In this document: positions 26,173 through 36,129 of the stretch, piece after piece
Layout of the letters: each line of letters opens with the position of its first letter
How positions within the stretch are numbered: position 1 is the first letter of the stretch
Assembly: GCF_014529935.1 (NCBI RefSeq)
Contig: NZ_JACVFC010000001.1
Location: forward strand, 1,054,001-1,118,000
DNA: 64,000 bases
DNA from: Chitinophaga qingshengii
Lineage (GTDB): Bacteria > Bacteroidota > Bacteroidia > Chitinophagales > Chitinophagaceae
Reading direction: 5' to 3'
Translations under genes and position numbers: made by a program
Notes under the pieces: model-generated
The model's database searches: none
The model's input: only the letters and a program-made list of their open reading frames with translations
What the model was told of the DNA's origin: nothing

Positions 26173-29100
26173 TTACATAGCAGGCAAAACAACATTAAAG
26201 ACGGCGCCTTCGCCCAATGCGCCAAATGCACGGATACATCCTTTGTGGTTAATGGCGATCTTGTTGCACAGCGCCAATCCGATACCGGTGCCTTCATATG
26301 CCGTGCGGTTATTGAGCCGCTGGAAGATCTGGAAGATCTTGTCTTCATACACCTGGTTAAACCCGATACCATTATCTTTCACGGATATCAGGTGGTAGGT
26401 ACGGCTGGTATCCAGTTCGGGATAACCGGCAAAATCTTCGGGCAATAACAAGCGCGCGCTCACGTGAATATACGGGTCGCGGTCTTCTGCAGTGAACTTC
26501 AGCGCGTTGCCCAGTAAGTTATACAACAGTTGAGTCATCTGCAGCGGCACGGCCGGAATAGTGGGCAACGGGTCCACGATGACCGTTGCATTTTTCTGAC
26601 CAATGCTCACCTCAAAATCGTTGAGTACATGTACCATTATCTCGTTGAGGTCAGTAGGCACAAAGGCTTCGTCGGTCCGGTTAAGGCGGGAGAAATTCAG
26701 CAGGTCATGAATCAGCTGCGACATCCGCCGGGCGCTGATCATCATTTTTTCGATGTACAGTTTACCGGTGTCGCTGAGCATATCCTGCCGGGAATCACAA
26801 AGCAGGCCTGCAAAAGTATGGATCTTGCGCAAGGGTTCCTGTAAATCGTGACTGGTGACAAACGCAAATTGTTCCAGTTCCTTGTTGGACTTCTCCAGGT
26901 AATAGTTGGCCTCTGTAAGTTCAATTGTCCGTTGCGCTACGATGGCCTCCATTTCCTGGGCTACCTGCATATACCGCGCTTCACTTTCCTGTAAGGCGGA
27001 GAACAGCTTTTTCTGCTCCGTTACATCGCGGGCAATTTTTGAAGCGCCTACAATACGGCCCCTGGCATCTTTCAAGGGAGAAACCGTGAGGGAAATATCC
27101 AGCAGCCGCCCGTCTTTGGTACGACGTTTTGTTTCAAAGTGCTCTATTTTGACGCCTCTTCTCAGGCGGTCTATGATCTCCACCTCTTCCTGCGCCCGGT
27201 CAGGCGGAATAAGCATCATGATCGATTGACCGACGGCTTCACCGGCAGTATAACCAAACAGTTTTTCCGCCCCGGGGTTCCAGCTGGTGATGATCCCCTC
27301 CAGTGTTTTACTGATAATCGCATCATCAGATCCCTCAACGATGGCTGCTAAGCGGGCCATATGAATCTGGGCGGCTCTCAGCTCAGTGATATCGATCAGC
27401 ATATTAACGGCGCCGGCTACACGACCGTCTTCGTCTATAATAGGATCGGGGTAAGGTTGTACATTTCTGCGGGTACCATCCGGTCTTTCCACTATAATTT
27501 CCTCCTCGCGGACCACTTCTCCTGTTTGTAAAGCCCTGGCCATGGGACAGGTTTCCAACGGCATCGGGGTGATACCATCCGTATCAAAGATTTTCCAGGA
27601 GCCGCACCACATGTCTTTTCCCACAACAGGCGCCCGGCCCCATAAAGCTACTGCCGCCTCGTTATACCAGAGAATACGGCCTTCTGCATCACAGGTATAG
27701 ATGGCCGCCGGCAGGTTTTGTAACAAATGCCGGTAGTAACGTTCACTGCTGGCCAAGCGTTGCAGGGCCCTCACCTGGTCCGTTACTTCCACCGCTACCA
27801 TCATAATACCGGTAATGCTGCCCTGGTAATCCTGTATAGGGTGAAACACATAATTAAAATAATGTTTGACATCCAGCCGGCGGTAGGCCAGGGTCATCTC
27901 CTCCCCTTTGCCTTCATAAGGTTGGCCGGTCAGCAGTACATTGTCCAGTATTTCCCGGTACCCTGCATCCTGCAGCCAGGGTACTACTTCCAGCAGTGGT
28001 TTACCGACAAACTGCGCTTCCGTTAAACCGGTCAATTCCAGATAGCGGCTGTTGGCCAATTCTACGATATGATCTTTACCCCTTAGTAACAGGATGGCCA
28101 CCGGGGCCTGCCGGAACACGTCCCGTAGCTGGTTGGCTACATGGTTCCGCACTTTTGAAGTATTGACATTGGCATCTACCCTGGATATCAGTTCCCGGGA
28201 AGAGAAGGGTTTAGCCAGATAGTCATCTGCTCCTGCTGCCAGCCCTTCTACCGTAGCTTCTTCACCGGCTCTTGCAGACAACAGCAATACCGGCAGATGC
28301 ATAGTATCGGGGTTATCCTTCAGTAGTTTCACCAATCCAAAACCATCTACCAATGGCATCATCACATCGCTGATCACCAGATCAGGCAAACGCCGCTGAA
28401 TAGCTTCCAATGCGGCAACACCATCTCTGACAGCGATCACCTCGTAGCGGTCGCCCAATAATTTGCAGATATAATCCCGCATGTCTGCATTGTCATCCGC
28501 CAGCACGATACAGGGTTTTTCCGGTTGTGCCGTACCGGATAACCGCTCCTGTTCAGGGATATCCCAGCGGGAGGCTTCCTCCACAAAAGCATGCTCCCCA
28601 CCCGTATAGGCGTGACCGTGAGAAGGAGAAATTTTGTCCGCCGGCAGGTGTGCATATCCTAATGGAATACTGACCGTGAAGGCAGTGCCTTCGTTTTCCT
28701 GGCTGCTGACCTGTATATTGCCGCCATGCAGCTTTACCAGTTCATGCACCAGCGAAAGCCCGATACCGGTACCTTCCTGGCTCCTGCCACTGTTGTTGTG
28801 CACGCGGTGAAAACGTTGAAAAAGATGTGGCAATTCCTGCAGCGGAATGCCCACGCCGGTATCTTCCACGGTTAACTCCAGGGAATCGTTATGTTCCTCC
28901 AGGCGAATGGTAATCTGTCCTTCCAGCGTGTATTTAAAAGCATTGGAAACGAGATTCAGTACAATTTTCTCCCACATATCCCTGTCTACATATACCTCCC
29001 TTGATAACGGCCGATAGCTGGTTACCAGCGCCACGCCCGCCTTCCGGATAGCCGGCTCAAAATTGCTGACCAGGTCGCGGGTAAATGCGGCGATGTCTAC

Positions 29101-30372
29101 CGGGGCGTAGCTGGCATGCATTCTTCCGGCTTCAATGCTGGAAAAATCCAGCAACGAATTCACCAGTTTCAGCAGGCGGCGGGTATTGCGTTGTGCCAGC
29201 TGCAATTCTTCCTTCATACCCACAGGCAGTTGATCAGCGTGTTGCAGCATATCTTCCAGTGGTCCCAGCATCAGCGACAGCGGTGTTCTGAATTCGTGGC
29301 TGATATTGCTGAAGAAAATGGTTTTGGCGCGGTCTATTTCCATCAGGGAGTTCACCCGTTGTTGTTCTTCTTCATAAGCCCGGGTACTGGCTATCGCGGC
29401 GCCAATGTGATCGGCCACCAGCTGAAAAAAGGACTGATAGCGCTCATCCAGCTGCCGGTAAGGATTGAGGCCGATGATGAGCAGACCATAGGGTGATTCT
29501 GCATTGTTGTAAGACACCGGCACTACCCAGGCCTGGTCGGGCGACTCTTTCCAATCTCCCCCCGGCAACGCTCCTACCTTACTCCGCAAATGTTCCACGA
29601 GCAAGGGCCGGTTGAGCCGGAGTGTCGCCGCTACCGGCCAGAACAGGCTTTCATCGTGCGTGGTAACCTGGCGGGGAAAAATATTTTCCGGCAGGTCATT
29701 TACCGTATAGCCTTTCAGGTTAGCAGACGCCTGATCCGCCACATAAAAAAAAGCAAAGGGGAAATCCGACCGGTTTTCCTGTAATGCCAGCAAACTGTTG
29801 GTATATACTTCCTGTATCCGTTTGTTATTGAGATTAAAACGGGCCAGGTCTCTCAAAGTACGCATCTGACGGGCAGATACGATACGGTCGGTATCATCCG
29901 TATTGGCGCAGAGGATACCCTCCGGTACGCCATTATTGCCGGGGATAGGGCTATATGAAAAAGTGTAGTAGGTTTCTTCCGGGTAACCGTTGCGTTCCAT
30001 GATCAGCTGCAACGCCTCGTCGTACGTGCCTTCGTTGTTGCTCAGGCACTGCTCTACGCGCGGCTCAATCGTATCCCATATTTCCTTCCATACCATATGG
30101 GCCGGCTGTCCCAGGCAGGCAGGGTGTTTGCCCCCCACAATCGCCCGGTAAGCATCGTTATAAAAATTAAGCAACTCAGGTCCCCACCAAACAAACATGG
30201 GCTGACTGGAAGTAAGGATAATCCGTAAGCAGGTTTTCAAGCTGGCAGGCCATTGATCTACCGCGCCAATGGAGGTTTTCTCCCAGGGGTAACTACGAAT
30301 CAGGGCGCCGGTTTCACCACCACCGGCAAGAAAAGGATATTTATCGCTATTAACTGTATCAACAATGGCCAT
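26173..30372 (-). CDS. Hybrid sensor histidine kinase with two kinase modules and multiple PAS domains
   Basis: This 1399-residue cytoplasmic-type sensor has no clear membrane helix. The order is a PAS-like domain (about 20-165), a GAF-like domain (about 175-340), a first HisKA with the H-box ISHEFRTPL (His about 356) and its HATPase (VEDTGVGIP, GTGIGLSLVHELV). A receiver follows (LADDNADMRDY, phospho-Asp about 668 in LVISDVMMP). Then come PAS domains at about 760-870, 885-1000 and 1010-1130, a second HisKA with SHDLQEPLRKIH (His about 1173), and a final HATPase (VKDNGIGFN, GTGIGLALCNKI). Two complete kinase cores around one receiver suggest internal phosphotransfer. The output could be the receiver protein at 24706. 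The signal is unknown. Confidence 0.93.
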   Translation of the reverse strand: MAIVDTVNSDKYPFLAGGGETGALIRSYPWEKTSIGAVDQWPASLKTCLRIILTSSQPMFVWWGPELLNFYNDAYRAIVGGKHPACLGQPAHMVWKEIWDTIEPRVEQCLSNNEGTYDEALQLIMERNGYPEETYYTFSYSPIPGNNGVPEGILCANTDDTDRIVSARQMRTLRDLARFNLNNKRIQEVYTNSLLALQENRSDFPFAFFYVADQASANLKGYTVNDLPENIFPRQVTTHDESLFWPVAATLRLNRPLLVEHLRSKVGALPGGDWKESPDQAWVVPVSYNNAESPYGLLIIGLNPYRQLDERYQSFFQLVADHIGAAIASTRAYEEEQQRVNSLMEIDRAKTIFFSNISHEFRTPLSLMLGPLEDMLQHADQLPVGMKEELQLAQRNTRRLLKLVNSLLDFSSIEAGRMHASYAPVDIAAFTRDLVSNFEPAIRKAGVALVTSYRPLSREVYVDRDMWEKIVLNLVSNAFKYTLEGQITIRLEEHNDSLELTVEDTGVGIPLQELPHLFQRFHRVHNNSGRSQEGTGIGLSLVHELVKLHGGNIQVSSQENEGTAFTVSIPLGYAHLPADKISPSHGHAYTGGEHAFVEEASRWDIPEQERLSGTAQPEKPCIVLADDNADMRDYICKLLGDRYEVIAVRDGVAALEAIQRRLPDLVISDVMMPLVDGFGLVKLLKDNPDTMHLPVLLLSARAGEEATVEGLAAGADDYLAKPFSSRELISRVDANVNTSKVRNHVANQLRDVFRQAPVAILLLRGKDHIVELANSRYLELTGLTEAQFVGKPLLEVVPWLQDAGYREILDNVLLTGQPYEGKGEEMTLAYRRLDVKHYFNYVFHPIQDYQGSITGIMMVAVEVTDQVRALQRLASSERYYRHLLQNLPAAIYTCDAEGRILWYNEAAVALWGRAPVVGKDMWCGSWKIFDTDGITPMPLETCPMARALQTGEVVREEEIIVERPDGTRRNVQPYPDPIIDEDGRVAGAVNMLIDITELRAAQIHMARLAAIVEGSDDAIISKTLEGIITSWNPGAEKLFGYTAGEAVGQSIMMLIPPDRAQEEVEIIDRLRRGVKIEHFETKRRTKDGRLLDISLTVSPLKDARGRIVGASKIARDVTEQKKLFSALQESEARYMQVAQEMEAIVAQRTIELTEANYYLEKSNKELEQFAFVTSHDLQEPLRKIHTFAGLLCDSRQDMLSDTGKLYIEKMMISARRMSQLIHDLLNFSRLNRTDEAFVPTDLNEIMVHVLNDFEVSIGQKNATVIVDPLPTIPAVPLQMTQLLYNLLGNALKFTAEDRDPYIHVSARLLLPEDFAGYPELDTSRTYHLISVKDNGIGFNQVYEDKIFQIFQRLNNRTAYEGTGIGLALCNKIAINHKGCIRAFGALGEGAVFNVVLPAM

Positions 30373-30445
30373 CAGGTGTATGTCGTTTAAATCCGCTATA
30401 AATATAAGGATTTAAATGAACCGGCTAACACGAAATGGTGATGCA

Positions 30446-31657
30446 TCAGGCCGCCACGGCCTTGTTCAGAGAAAGCCGCCATAAGCCGATCACGCTGATG
30501 ATACATACCACAACCAGCACCGCCCAAAACACCACGAAGCCCCAGCGTTCGATGATAAGCGTTCCGCTTCCCGGTCCCAGCACCAGCGCCACCGACCAGG
30601 TCAGCGAATAAGCCGCTGCATAACGTCCCCGGTTACTATCGTTGGAACGTCCCATGATAACGGAGTTGATAAATGGAAAAGCCATCATTTCACCTATGGT
30701 AAAAAATACCACTGCCAGCAATGCCAGCAGAATTGGCCATACCGGCGGCATCAGGAAAAACAGGTACCCGACGGTGGTTACCACCACACCGCCTATAATG
30801 TAGTACATGGCTGTTTTACGGGATTCCCAGTGCCTTACCAGCACCATCTCAAACAGGGCGATGATGATACCGTTCAGGCCCAGCAACAGTCCTATCACCG
30901 ATTCATTGATATGCCAGTTCTCTTTCCAGTAGATAGGTACCAGGCGGAAAATAAGACTGAAAGAAGTGGTATATATCGCTACCCAAATCAGGAAACGGAA
31001 CAGGAATTTATCTTTCCAGATAGGCAGGTCCCGGGAAACGCCTGCTACCGCCGCTTTTTTGGGGACACCCTGGCGATGAGGCAATAAAAAGGTGATCAGC
31101 AAACCTACCAGGATATAGACACAGCCTTCTGACCAGAACAACAGGTGATAGTTGATGGCAGCCAGTATCCCACCCAGGGAACTACCCAGGGCCCAACCCA
31201 GGTTGGTGGCCAAACGATTCAGTGAATAAGAACGGGTGAGGTTCTCCGGTTTGGAGTAAGCAGCAATAGCAGCACCATTGGCAGGGCGGAAAGCTTCGGC
31301 TACAAAGCTCAGCACCACCGTCATCACACACAAGACAGGAAAATGGGTGATATACCCGAAAGCAAGGAATAAAAAGCCGCCGATCACAGATGCAAATATC
31401 TGTACGGCACGGAAACCCAGTTTATCAATAAAATAGCCACTGGCTAAAGTGCCCAGCACCGCCCCCACTCCAAACAAGGTAATGATAAGCCCTGCATCCG
31501 CAATATTCCGGTGCAGGCTTTTGGTGAGGTAGATACTCATAAACGGCGCCACCATCGTCCCCGTACGGTTAATCAATATCACCAGGCTCAGCAGCCAGGT
31601 TTCCCTGCTCAGGCCACTGAATGAAGACCGGTAAGTCTGCGCAATCTTTGCTAGCAT
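30446..31657 (-). CDS. MFS transporter (drug-efflux-like)
   Basis: This 403-residue protein has about 12 membrane helices. The loop 2-3 motif (ASGYFIDKLGFRAVQ) is of the G-x-L-a-D-r-x-G type, here GYFIDKLG, and 'FRPANGAAIAAY' and 'GRYAAAYSLTWSVALVLGPGSG' mark helices 4-5 and 10-11. Such transporters resemble MdtH/YfcJ-type exporters. It is a single gene, with the kinase gene downstream on the same strand after 73 bases. Substrate cannot be told. Confidence 0.88.
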   Translation of the reverse strand: MLAKIAQTYRSSFSGLSRETWLLSLVILINRTGTMVAPFMSIYLTKSLHRNIADAGLIITLFGVGAVLGTLASGYFIDKLGFRAVQIFASVIGGFLFLAFGYITHFPVLCVMTVVLSFVAEAFRPANGAAIAAYSKPENLTRSYSLNRLATNLGWALGSSLGGILAAINYHLLFWSEGCVYILVGLLITFLLPHRQGVPKKAAVAGVSRDLPIWKDKFLFRFLIWVAIYTTSFSLIFRLVPIYWKENWHINESVIGLLLGLNGIIIALFEMVLVRHWESRKTAMYYIIGGVVVTTVGYLFFLMPPVWPILLALLAVVFFTIGEMMAFPFINSVIMGRSNDSNRGRYAAAYSLTWSVALVLGPGSGTLIIERWGFVVFWAVLVVVCIISVIGLWRLSLNKAVAA

Positions 31658-31796
31658 GTTCCCTTCTTTGTTTCTTTAAATGATTCGTTTGGAAAAATAT
31701 GGTACGCTTTTTAGTATGTAAATTTCACATTAAGCTGCTAGTTTTAATTAGTCCAGTTTAGAGATTTCAGGTAGACCAGTTCTCCTGCTATTTATT

Positions 31797-31804
31797 TAGC
31801 TTTG
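31797..31804 (+). promoter_or_regulatory. -7 box (TAGCTTTG) abutting the histidine kinase start
   Basis: TAGCTTTG fits the Bacteroidota -7 consensus TAnnTTTG exactly and ends 4 bases before the annotated ATG. No clear TTTG lies 19 bases upstream. If used, the mRNA would be nearly leaderless, or translation would begin at the ATG at 31818. Confidence 0.35.
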
Positions 31805-31808
31805 TTAC

Positions 31809-33113
31809 ATGCCATCTATGAAAGTTAACTTTACAAAACGCATACAACAAAAGATCCTGTACCTTGTAGGCCCTCCCGAAACCGTTACCCTGGAGAACCG
31901 CATTTTCAACTCGATGTGTTTGATTGCAATGGTGGTAAGCCTGGTGCAGGCGCCGTTTAACTATTTCACCGGCCTGCAGATGACCGGCTTTATTTTCGGC
32001 ATCCTGCTGATAGCCTTATGTGGCCTCTATTACCTTTCCCGCTTCAGAAACCGCGCAGCACTGAGTATAGCCATTACCGTTGTACTGGTCAACCTGTTGT
32101 TTGCCTGGATCTATTTTGTCAGCTCCGGTATTTCCGGCGCCAGCCTGATGACGTTTACCCTCACCTTTTTTCTTATCATGATGGTAGCGCCCCGCGGGCA
32201 GTATGTAATATGGCTGGTATTCAACCTGTTGCTGATGGCGGGCATTATATTGACAGAGTACTATCATCCCGAACTGGTGCCCAATATGTATCCCGACCAC
32301 GCGTCTAAAATAGTGGACCTCTCCGCTACCTATCTCACCAGCGTATTGGTTATTTTCTTCGGTACCATCTACCTGAAAAATGCCTATAACCGGGAGAAAC
32401 AGCAAAGAGAAGAGAAAACCCGGGTACTGGAAGTACTGAATACGGAGAAGAATAAACTGTTTTCCATTATTTCGCATGACCTGCGCAGCCCCATGGCTTC
32501 CATTCAATCTTATCTTGAACTAATGAAAGATATACAGCTGCCGCCGGAACAAAAGCTGCAACTGGAAGCAGAGCTGTTGCAGATGGTGAACAACACGCAG
32601 GACATGCTGTACAATATACTGCTATGGTCCAAAGGCCAGCTGCAGGGACTTAGCGTACACCTGGCGCCTGTCAACGTGCACAAGGCGGTGATGCCCGTAC
32701 TGGACATTCATTCGACCTTTATCACCAACAAACGACTGCAACTGCATACCGATATTGATAAAGACCTTACCGCCATGGCAGACCTCAACATGTTGCAGCT
32801 GATTATCCGTAACCTGGTGGGCAATGCCATTAAATTCACGCCGCCCGGCGGGCAAATCACCCTGGAGGCACACCGGCAGGACCAGCAATGCCAGATTGTG
32901 ATCCGCGACACCGGCACCGGCATAGATCCCAAACGCACGCCGGAGATCTTCTCGCTCAAAGCCCGGTCCACCTTTGGAACCGGCAATGAGAAAGGAATTG
33001 GCCTCGGCCTCTACCTCTGCAGCGAATATACCGCTGTACAGCAGGGCCGTATCTGGTTTCAGAACAATCCGGACAAAGGTTGCTCGTTTTTCCTGTCTTT
33101 TCCTTTGGCCTGA
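31809..33113 (+). CDS. Membrane sensor histidine kinase
   Basis: In this 434-residue protein the first 195 residues hold about six membrane helices (MCLIAMVVSLVQAPF, MTGFIFGILLIALCGLYYL, ALSIAITVVLVNLLFAWIY, LMTFTLTFFLIMMV, YVIWLVFNLLLMAGIIL, YLTSVLVIFFGTIYL). A coiled linker leads to HisKA (H-box FSIISHDLRSPMASIQ, His223) and HATPase (IIRNLVGNAIKF, IRDTGTGIDP, GIGLGLYLC). No response regulator is adjacent, so it is an orphan kinase. The start at 31809 has a -7-like box only 4 bases upstream, so the ATG at 31818 is also possible. Confidence 0.92.
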   Translation: MPSMKVNFTKRIQQKILYLVGPPETVTLENRIFNSMCLIAMVVSLVQAPFNYFTGLQMTGFIFGILLIALCGLYYLSRFRNRAALSIAITVVLVNLLFAWIYFVSSGISGASLMTFTLTFFLIMMVAPRGQYVIWLVFNLLLMAGIILTEYYHPELVPNMYPDHASKIVDLSATYLTSVLVIFFGTIYLKNAYNREKQQREEKTRVLEVLNTEKNKLFSIISHDLRSPMASIQSYLELMKDIQLPPEQKLQLEAELLQMVNNTQDMLYNILLWSKGQLQGLSVHLAPVNVHKAVMPVLDIHSTFITNKRLQLHTDIDKDLTAMADLNMLQLIIRNLVGNAIKFTPPGGQITLEAHRQDQQCQIVIRDTGTGIDPKRTPEIFSLKARSTFGTGNEKGIGLGLYLCSEYTAVQQGRIWFQNNPDKGCSFFLSFPLA

Positions 33114-33134
33114 TCACAGAAAATTGTATCTTTG
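33104..33134 (+). promoter_or_regulatory. Bacteroidota housekeeping promoter for the ABC-F gene
   Basis: TTTG (33104-33107) and TATCTTTG (33127-33134) are separated by 19 bases, a full match to the TTTG-N19-TAnnTTTG consensus. Transcription should start near 33141, giving a leader of about 205 bases before the ABC-F start codon. The -33 box lies in the last codons of the kinase gene upstream. Confidence 0.7.
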
Positions 33135-33141
33135 CCCCATC

Positions 33142-33346
33142 ATGTGAGCATTACCCACACACATATAATTCTTTGTTCCGCTCCGGAACCTTGCGTCCAG
33201 CAAGTCATTTAGCATATAATTTTATTGACATAAACAAATCGGCCCGGCATGCCCGGAGATTATTTTTTCACCTAAATTTTTACCCATGAGACAAGTAGCA
33301 CACACCATCACCCGGAATTTTATTGTTTATATGACAAAGAAAAAAC
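33142..33346 (+). promoter_or_regulatory. Long 5' leader of the ABC-F gene, possible attenuator
   Basis: The leader holds a start-stop pair (ATGTGA, 33142-33147), a hairpin GTTCCG-CTC-CGGAAC, and a GC-rich palindrome around GGCATGCC. From 33286 a small frame of 39 codons (MRQVAHTITRNFIVYMTKKK...) runs past the ABC-F start at 33347 and ends at 33405. ABC-F resistance genes in other phyla are often controlled by such leaders. Here that is only inferred from layout. Confidence 0.35.
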
Positions 33347-34939
33347 ATGCTACTTACCGCACAACATATCCATTTTCAACTGCCACCCAACCGCGTATTA
33401 TTTGATGACCTGCATTTCACCCTTGACAAAAACGACCATGCCGCCATTACCGGCGACAATGGCGCCGGCAAGTCTACCCTGCTGAAAATACTGGCAGGCA
33501 TACTCGCGCCCCAAAGTGGCACCATTATCCGAAATGCGCCACTGTATTATGTTCCGCAACATTTCGGGCAGTTCAACGACCGGACCGTAGCGCAGGTATT
33601 GGGTATAGACGCCAAAATACACGCCCTGCAGGCCATTCTCAACGGCGATACACAGGAAAGTCATTTCGATGTCCTCGGTGACGATTGGGATATTATGGAA
33701 CGCTGCGAACAACTGTTCGCCCGCTGGAATATTGCCCATATTCCGCTGACAACGGCGTTTTCACAGCTGAGCGGCGGAGAAAAAACCCGTACTTTCCTCG
33801 CAGGCAGCGACCTGGTGGCGCCTGCCGCCATCCTGCTCGACGAACCTACCAACCACCTCGACAAGACCGCACGGGCACAGCTATACGAATGGGTGGACCG
33901 CAGCAGCAAAGCTTTACTGGTGGTGAGCCACGACCGGCAACTGCTGGAATTGTGCCACCCTATCTGGGAACTGTCCAACGCCCGTATGCAGGTATATGGC
34001 GGTAACTATTCTTTCTATGAAAGTAAAAAAGCAGAGGAGAAAGCCGCCCTGCAACAACAGATCGCTCATGCGGAGAAAACGCTGAAAGAAGCGAGGGCCG
34101 CGCAACAACAGGCTTTTGAAAAACAGCAGCGGGAGAATGCCCGGGGCAACAAAAGCCGCAAAGAAGGTGGTTTGCCCAAAATCCTGATGAATGGCCGCAG
34201 AGACCAGGCCGCCAAAACCACTGCCCGTCAGCAGGAGGCGCACGCGGAAAAAGTCGCCGGGCTGCAAGCCACACTGGATGCCGCTTCGTCCAACGACCAG
34301 GTGGCCCGTATCATGAAAGGGCATTTCGCCACCCCTCCCGGCCACAAAGGGAAAATACTGGTGCAGGCAGAAAAGCTCAACTATGCCCATCCTGGTAATG
34401 AGCCACTGTGGCCGCAGCCGCTCGATTTTATCATTAAAAGCGGCGACCGCCTCGCCATTGCCGGCAACAACGGCAGCGGTAAATCCACCCTCATTAAACT
34501 GATCACGGGAAAACTGCCGCCCCAACAGGGACGCCTATACGTAGCTTCCTTCAGCAGCCTGGTATTGGACCAGGACTATAGCGATATAGACCGTAGTAAA
34601 ACCGTATGGCAACAGGCGGCTGATAACAATGAAATCAAGTTGCCGGAAGGTGCGCTCAATACGATGCTGGTGCGGTTCCTCTTTGGACCCGATACCTGGA
34701 GCAAATCCTGTAGCGCATTGAGTGGCGGGGAAACCCTGAGGCTGGCGCTGTGTTGTATGACGCTCCGGAGCCAATCGCCCGATATGATCATCCTGGACGA
34801 GCCCACCAACAACCTCGATCTGACCAACATCCAAATGTTGACGCAGATATTCGCGGCCTACCAGGGAACGCTGGTGGTGGTATCGCACGACGCCCGCTTC
34901 CTGTCAGAAACGGGCGTCACGGAAACATTACAATTATAA
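33347..34939 (+). CDS. ABC-F family ATPase (ribosome-associated type)
   Basis: The 530-residue protein has two ABC ATPase domains and no membrane segment. In the first, Walker A is GDNGAGKSTLL (about 37-47), the signature is LSGGEKTR, and Walker B is AILLDEPTNHLD. In the second they are GNNGSGKSTLI, LSGGETLRLAL and MIILDEPTNNLD. A charged, coiled linker (KAEEKAALQQQIAHAEKTLK ...) of about 80 residues separates them, as in the P-site tRNA interaction motif of ABC-F proteins. Members act on the ribosome in translation control or antibiotic protection. The subfamily cannot be fixed here. It ends 2 bases before the convergent M20 gene. Confidence 0.92.
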   Translation: MLLTAQHIHFQLPPNRVLFDDLHFTLDKNDHAAITGDNGAGKSTLLKILAGILAPQSGTIIRNAPLYYVPQHFGQFNDRTVAQVLGIDAKIHALQAILNGDTQESHFDVLGDDWDIMERCEQLFARWNIAHIPLTTAFSQLSGGEKTRTFLAGSDLVAPAAILLDEPTNHLDKTARAQLYEWVDRSSKALLVVSHDRQLLELCHPIWELSNARMQVYGGNYSFYESKKAEEKAALQQQIAHAEKTLKEARAAQQQAFEKQQRENARGNKSRKEGGLPKILMNGRRDQAAKTTARQQEAHAEKVAGLQATLDAASSNDQVARIMKGHFATPPGHKGKILVQAEKLNYAHPGNEPLWPQPLDFIIKSGDRLAIAGNNGSGKSTLIKLITGKLPPQQGRLYVASFSSLVLDQDYSDIDRSKTVWQQAADNNEIKLPEGALNTMLVRFLFGPDTWSKSCSALSGGETLRLALCCMTLRSQSPDMIILDEPTNNLDLTNIQMLTQIFAAYQGTLVVVSHDARFLSETGVTETLQL

Positions 34940-34941
34940 CT

Positions 34942-36129
34942 TTAATTGCCCAGTGTTTTCAGGGCCAGGTAAGCCATCAGACCGGCGCCTGTTTCCAGGG
35001 CCTGTTCATCGGCATCGAAAGTGGCGGTGTGCAGGCCGGAGACAATGCCCCTGGCCTCATTGCGTACACCCAGGCGGTAAAAGCAGGCTTCCGCATTCTG
35101 TGTGAAGTAGGCAAAATCTTCCGCCGCCATCCAGATATCCAGGTCAACCACATTATCCGCACCCAGGAATTCTTCCGCATGGGTGCGGGTAATGCTGGTC
35201 AGTTTTTCATCGTTGATGAGCACCGGGTAACCCTGGTGTATTTCAATATCGCAGGCGCCTTCCATGCCTTCGGCAATGGAAATTGCCATCTTCTTAATTT
35301 TAGCATGCGCTTCCCGCCGCCATTGCTCGTCCATAGAGCGGAAAGTACCTTCCAGTCTTACCTGATCGGGGATGACGTTGGTAGCGCCCTGCGCCAGCAT
35401 CTTCCCAAAAGATAAAACAGAAGGCAGCAACGGGTTCACCCGGCGGCTTACAATCTGTTGCAACGCTATCACAATATGACAGGCAATCACCACCGGGTCT
35501 ATACCCAGGTGGGGCATAGCGCCGTGACCGCCTTTACCTTTCACCGTAATAAAAATCTCGTCGTTGCTGGCCATATAACGACCACCCCGGAAGCCCACCT
35601 TACCTGCCGGCAGTTCCGGCATGGTATGTTGCCCCAGCACATGGTGGGGACGCGGATTTTCCAGCACCCCTTCCTTGATCATCATACTGGCGCCGCCGGG
35701 GATCAGCTCTTCCGCCGGTTGAAAGATAAATTTCACCGTACCGGCAAAATCGTCTTTCATTCTGCTGAGGATAGTAGCCGTACCCAATAACGACGACGTA
35801 TGTACGTCGTGGCCACAGGCATGCATTACCCCATCGTGCTGCGATTTATAAGGCACCTCATTGAGCTCGCGGATGGGCAGGGCGTCGATATCTGCCCGGA
35901 GCGCCACCACCTGGTCACTTCCCGGCTTATTGCCCTGCAACAGGGCTACCAGACCGGTATTGGCCATAGGTTCAAAAGGAATGCCCAGGTCCTTCAGTTT
36001 GCCGGCGATAAAAGCAGCCGTATTGATCTCCTTATAGGAGAGTTCCGGGTGCGCATGAAGATAACGCCTGTTGGCGATGGTTTCTTCCTGGATACTGCCG
36101 GCCAGCTGCCGGATTTTTTCTTTAAGCAT
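34942..36129 (-). CDS. M20-family metal-dependent amidohydrolase
   Basis: The 395-residue enzyme starts at the ATG at 36129 (MLKEKIRQLAGSI), which overlaps the preceding stop by 8 bases. It has the M20D amidohydrolase blocks LRADIDALPI, HACGHDVHTSSLLG (metal ligands), FIFQPAEELIPGGASMM (catalytic Glu pair) and GGHGAMPHLGIDPV (dimerisation domain), ending WMAAEDFAYF. Relatives hydrolyse N-acyl amino acids, indole-acetyl conjugates or N-acetyl diaminopimelate. It is the last gene of the leftward LacI-controlled operon and may cleave an N-acyl bond in the breakdown pathway. Confidence 0.92.
   Translation of the reverse strand: MLKEKIRQLAGSIQEETIANRRYLHAHPELSYKEINTAAFIAGKLKDLGIPFEPMANTGLVALLQGNKPGSDQVVALRADIDALPIRELNEVPYKSQHDGVMHACGHDVHTSSLLGTATILSRMKDDFAGTVKFIFQPAEELIPGGASMMIKEGVLENPRPHHVLGQHTMPELPAGKVGFRGGRYMASNDEIFITVKGKGGHGAMPHLGIDPVVIACHIVIALQQIVSRRVNPLLPSVLSFGKMLAQGATNVIPDQVRLEGTFRSMDEQWRREAHAKIKKMAISIAEGMEGACDIEIHQGYPVLINDEKLTSITRTHAEEFLGADNVVDLDIWMAAEDFAYFTQNAEACFYRLGVRNEARGIVSGLHTATFDADEQALETGAGLMAYLALKTLGN

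Noticed and set aside
26076..26372. N-terminal extension of the pyrophosphatase frame
   Set aside because: It overlaps the end of the histidine kinase gene and is unlike the family. The ATG at 26075 gives the expected length.
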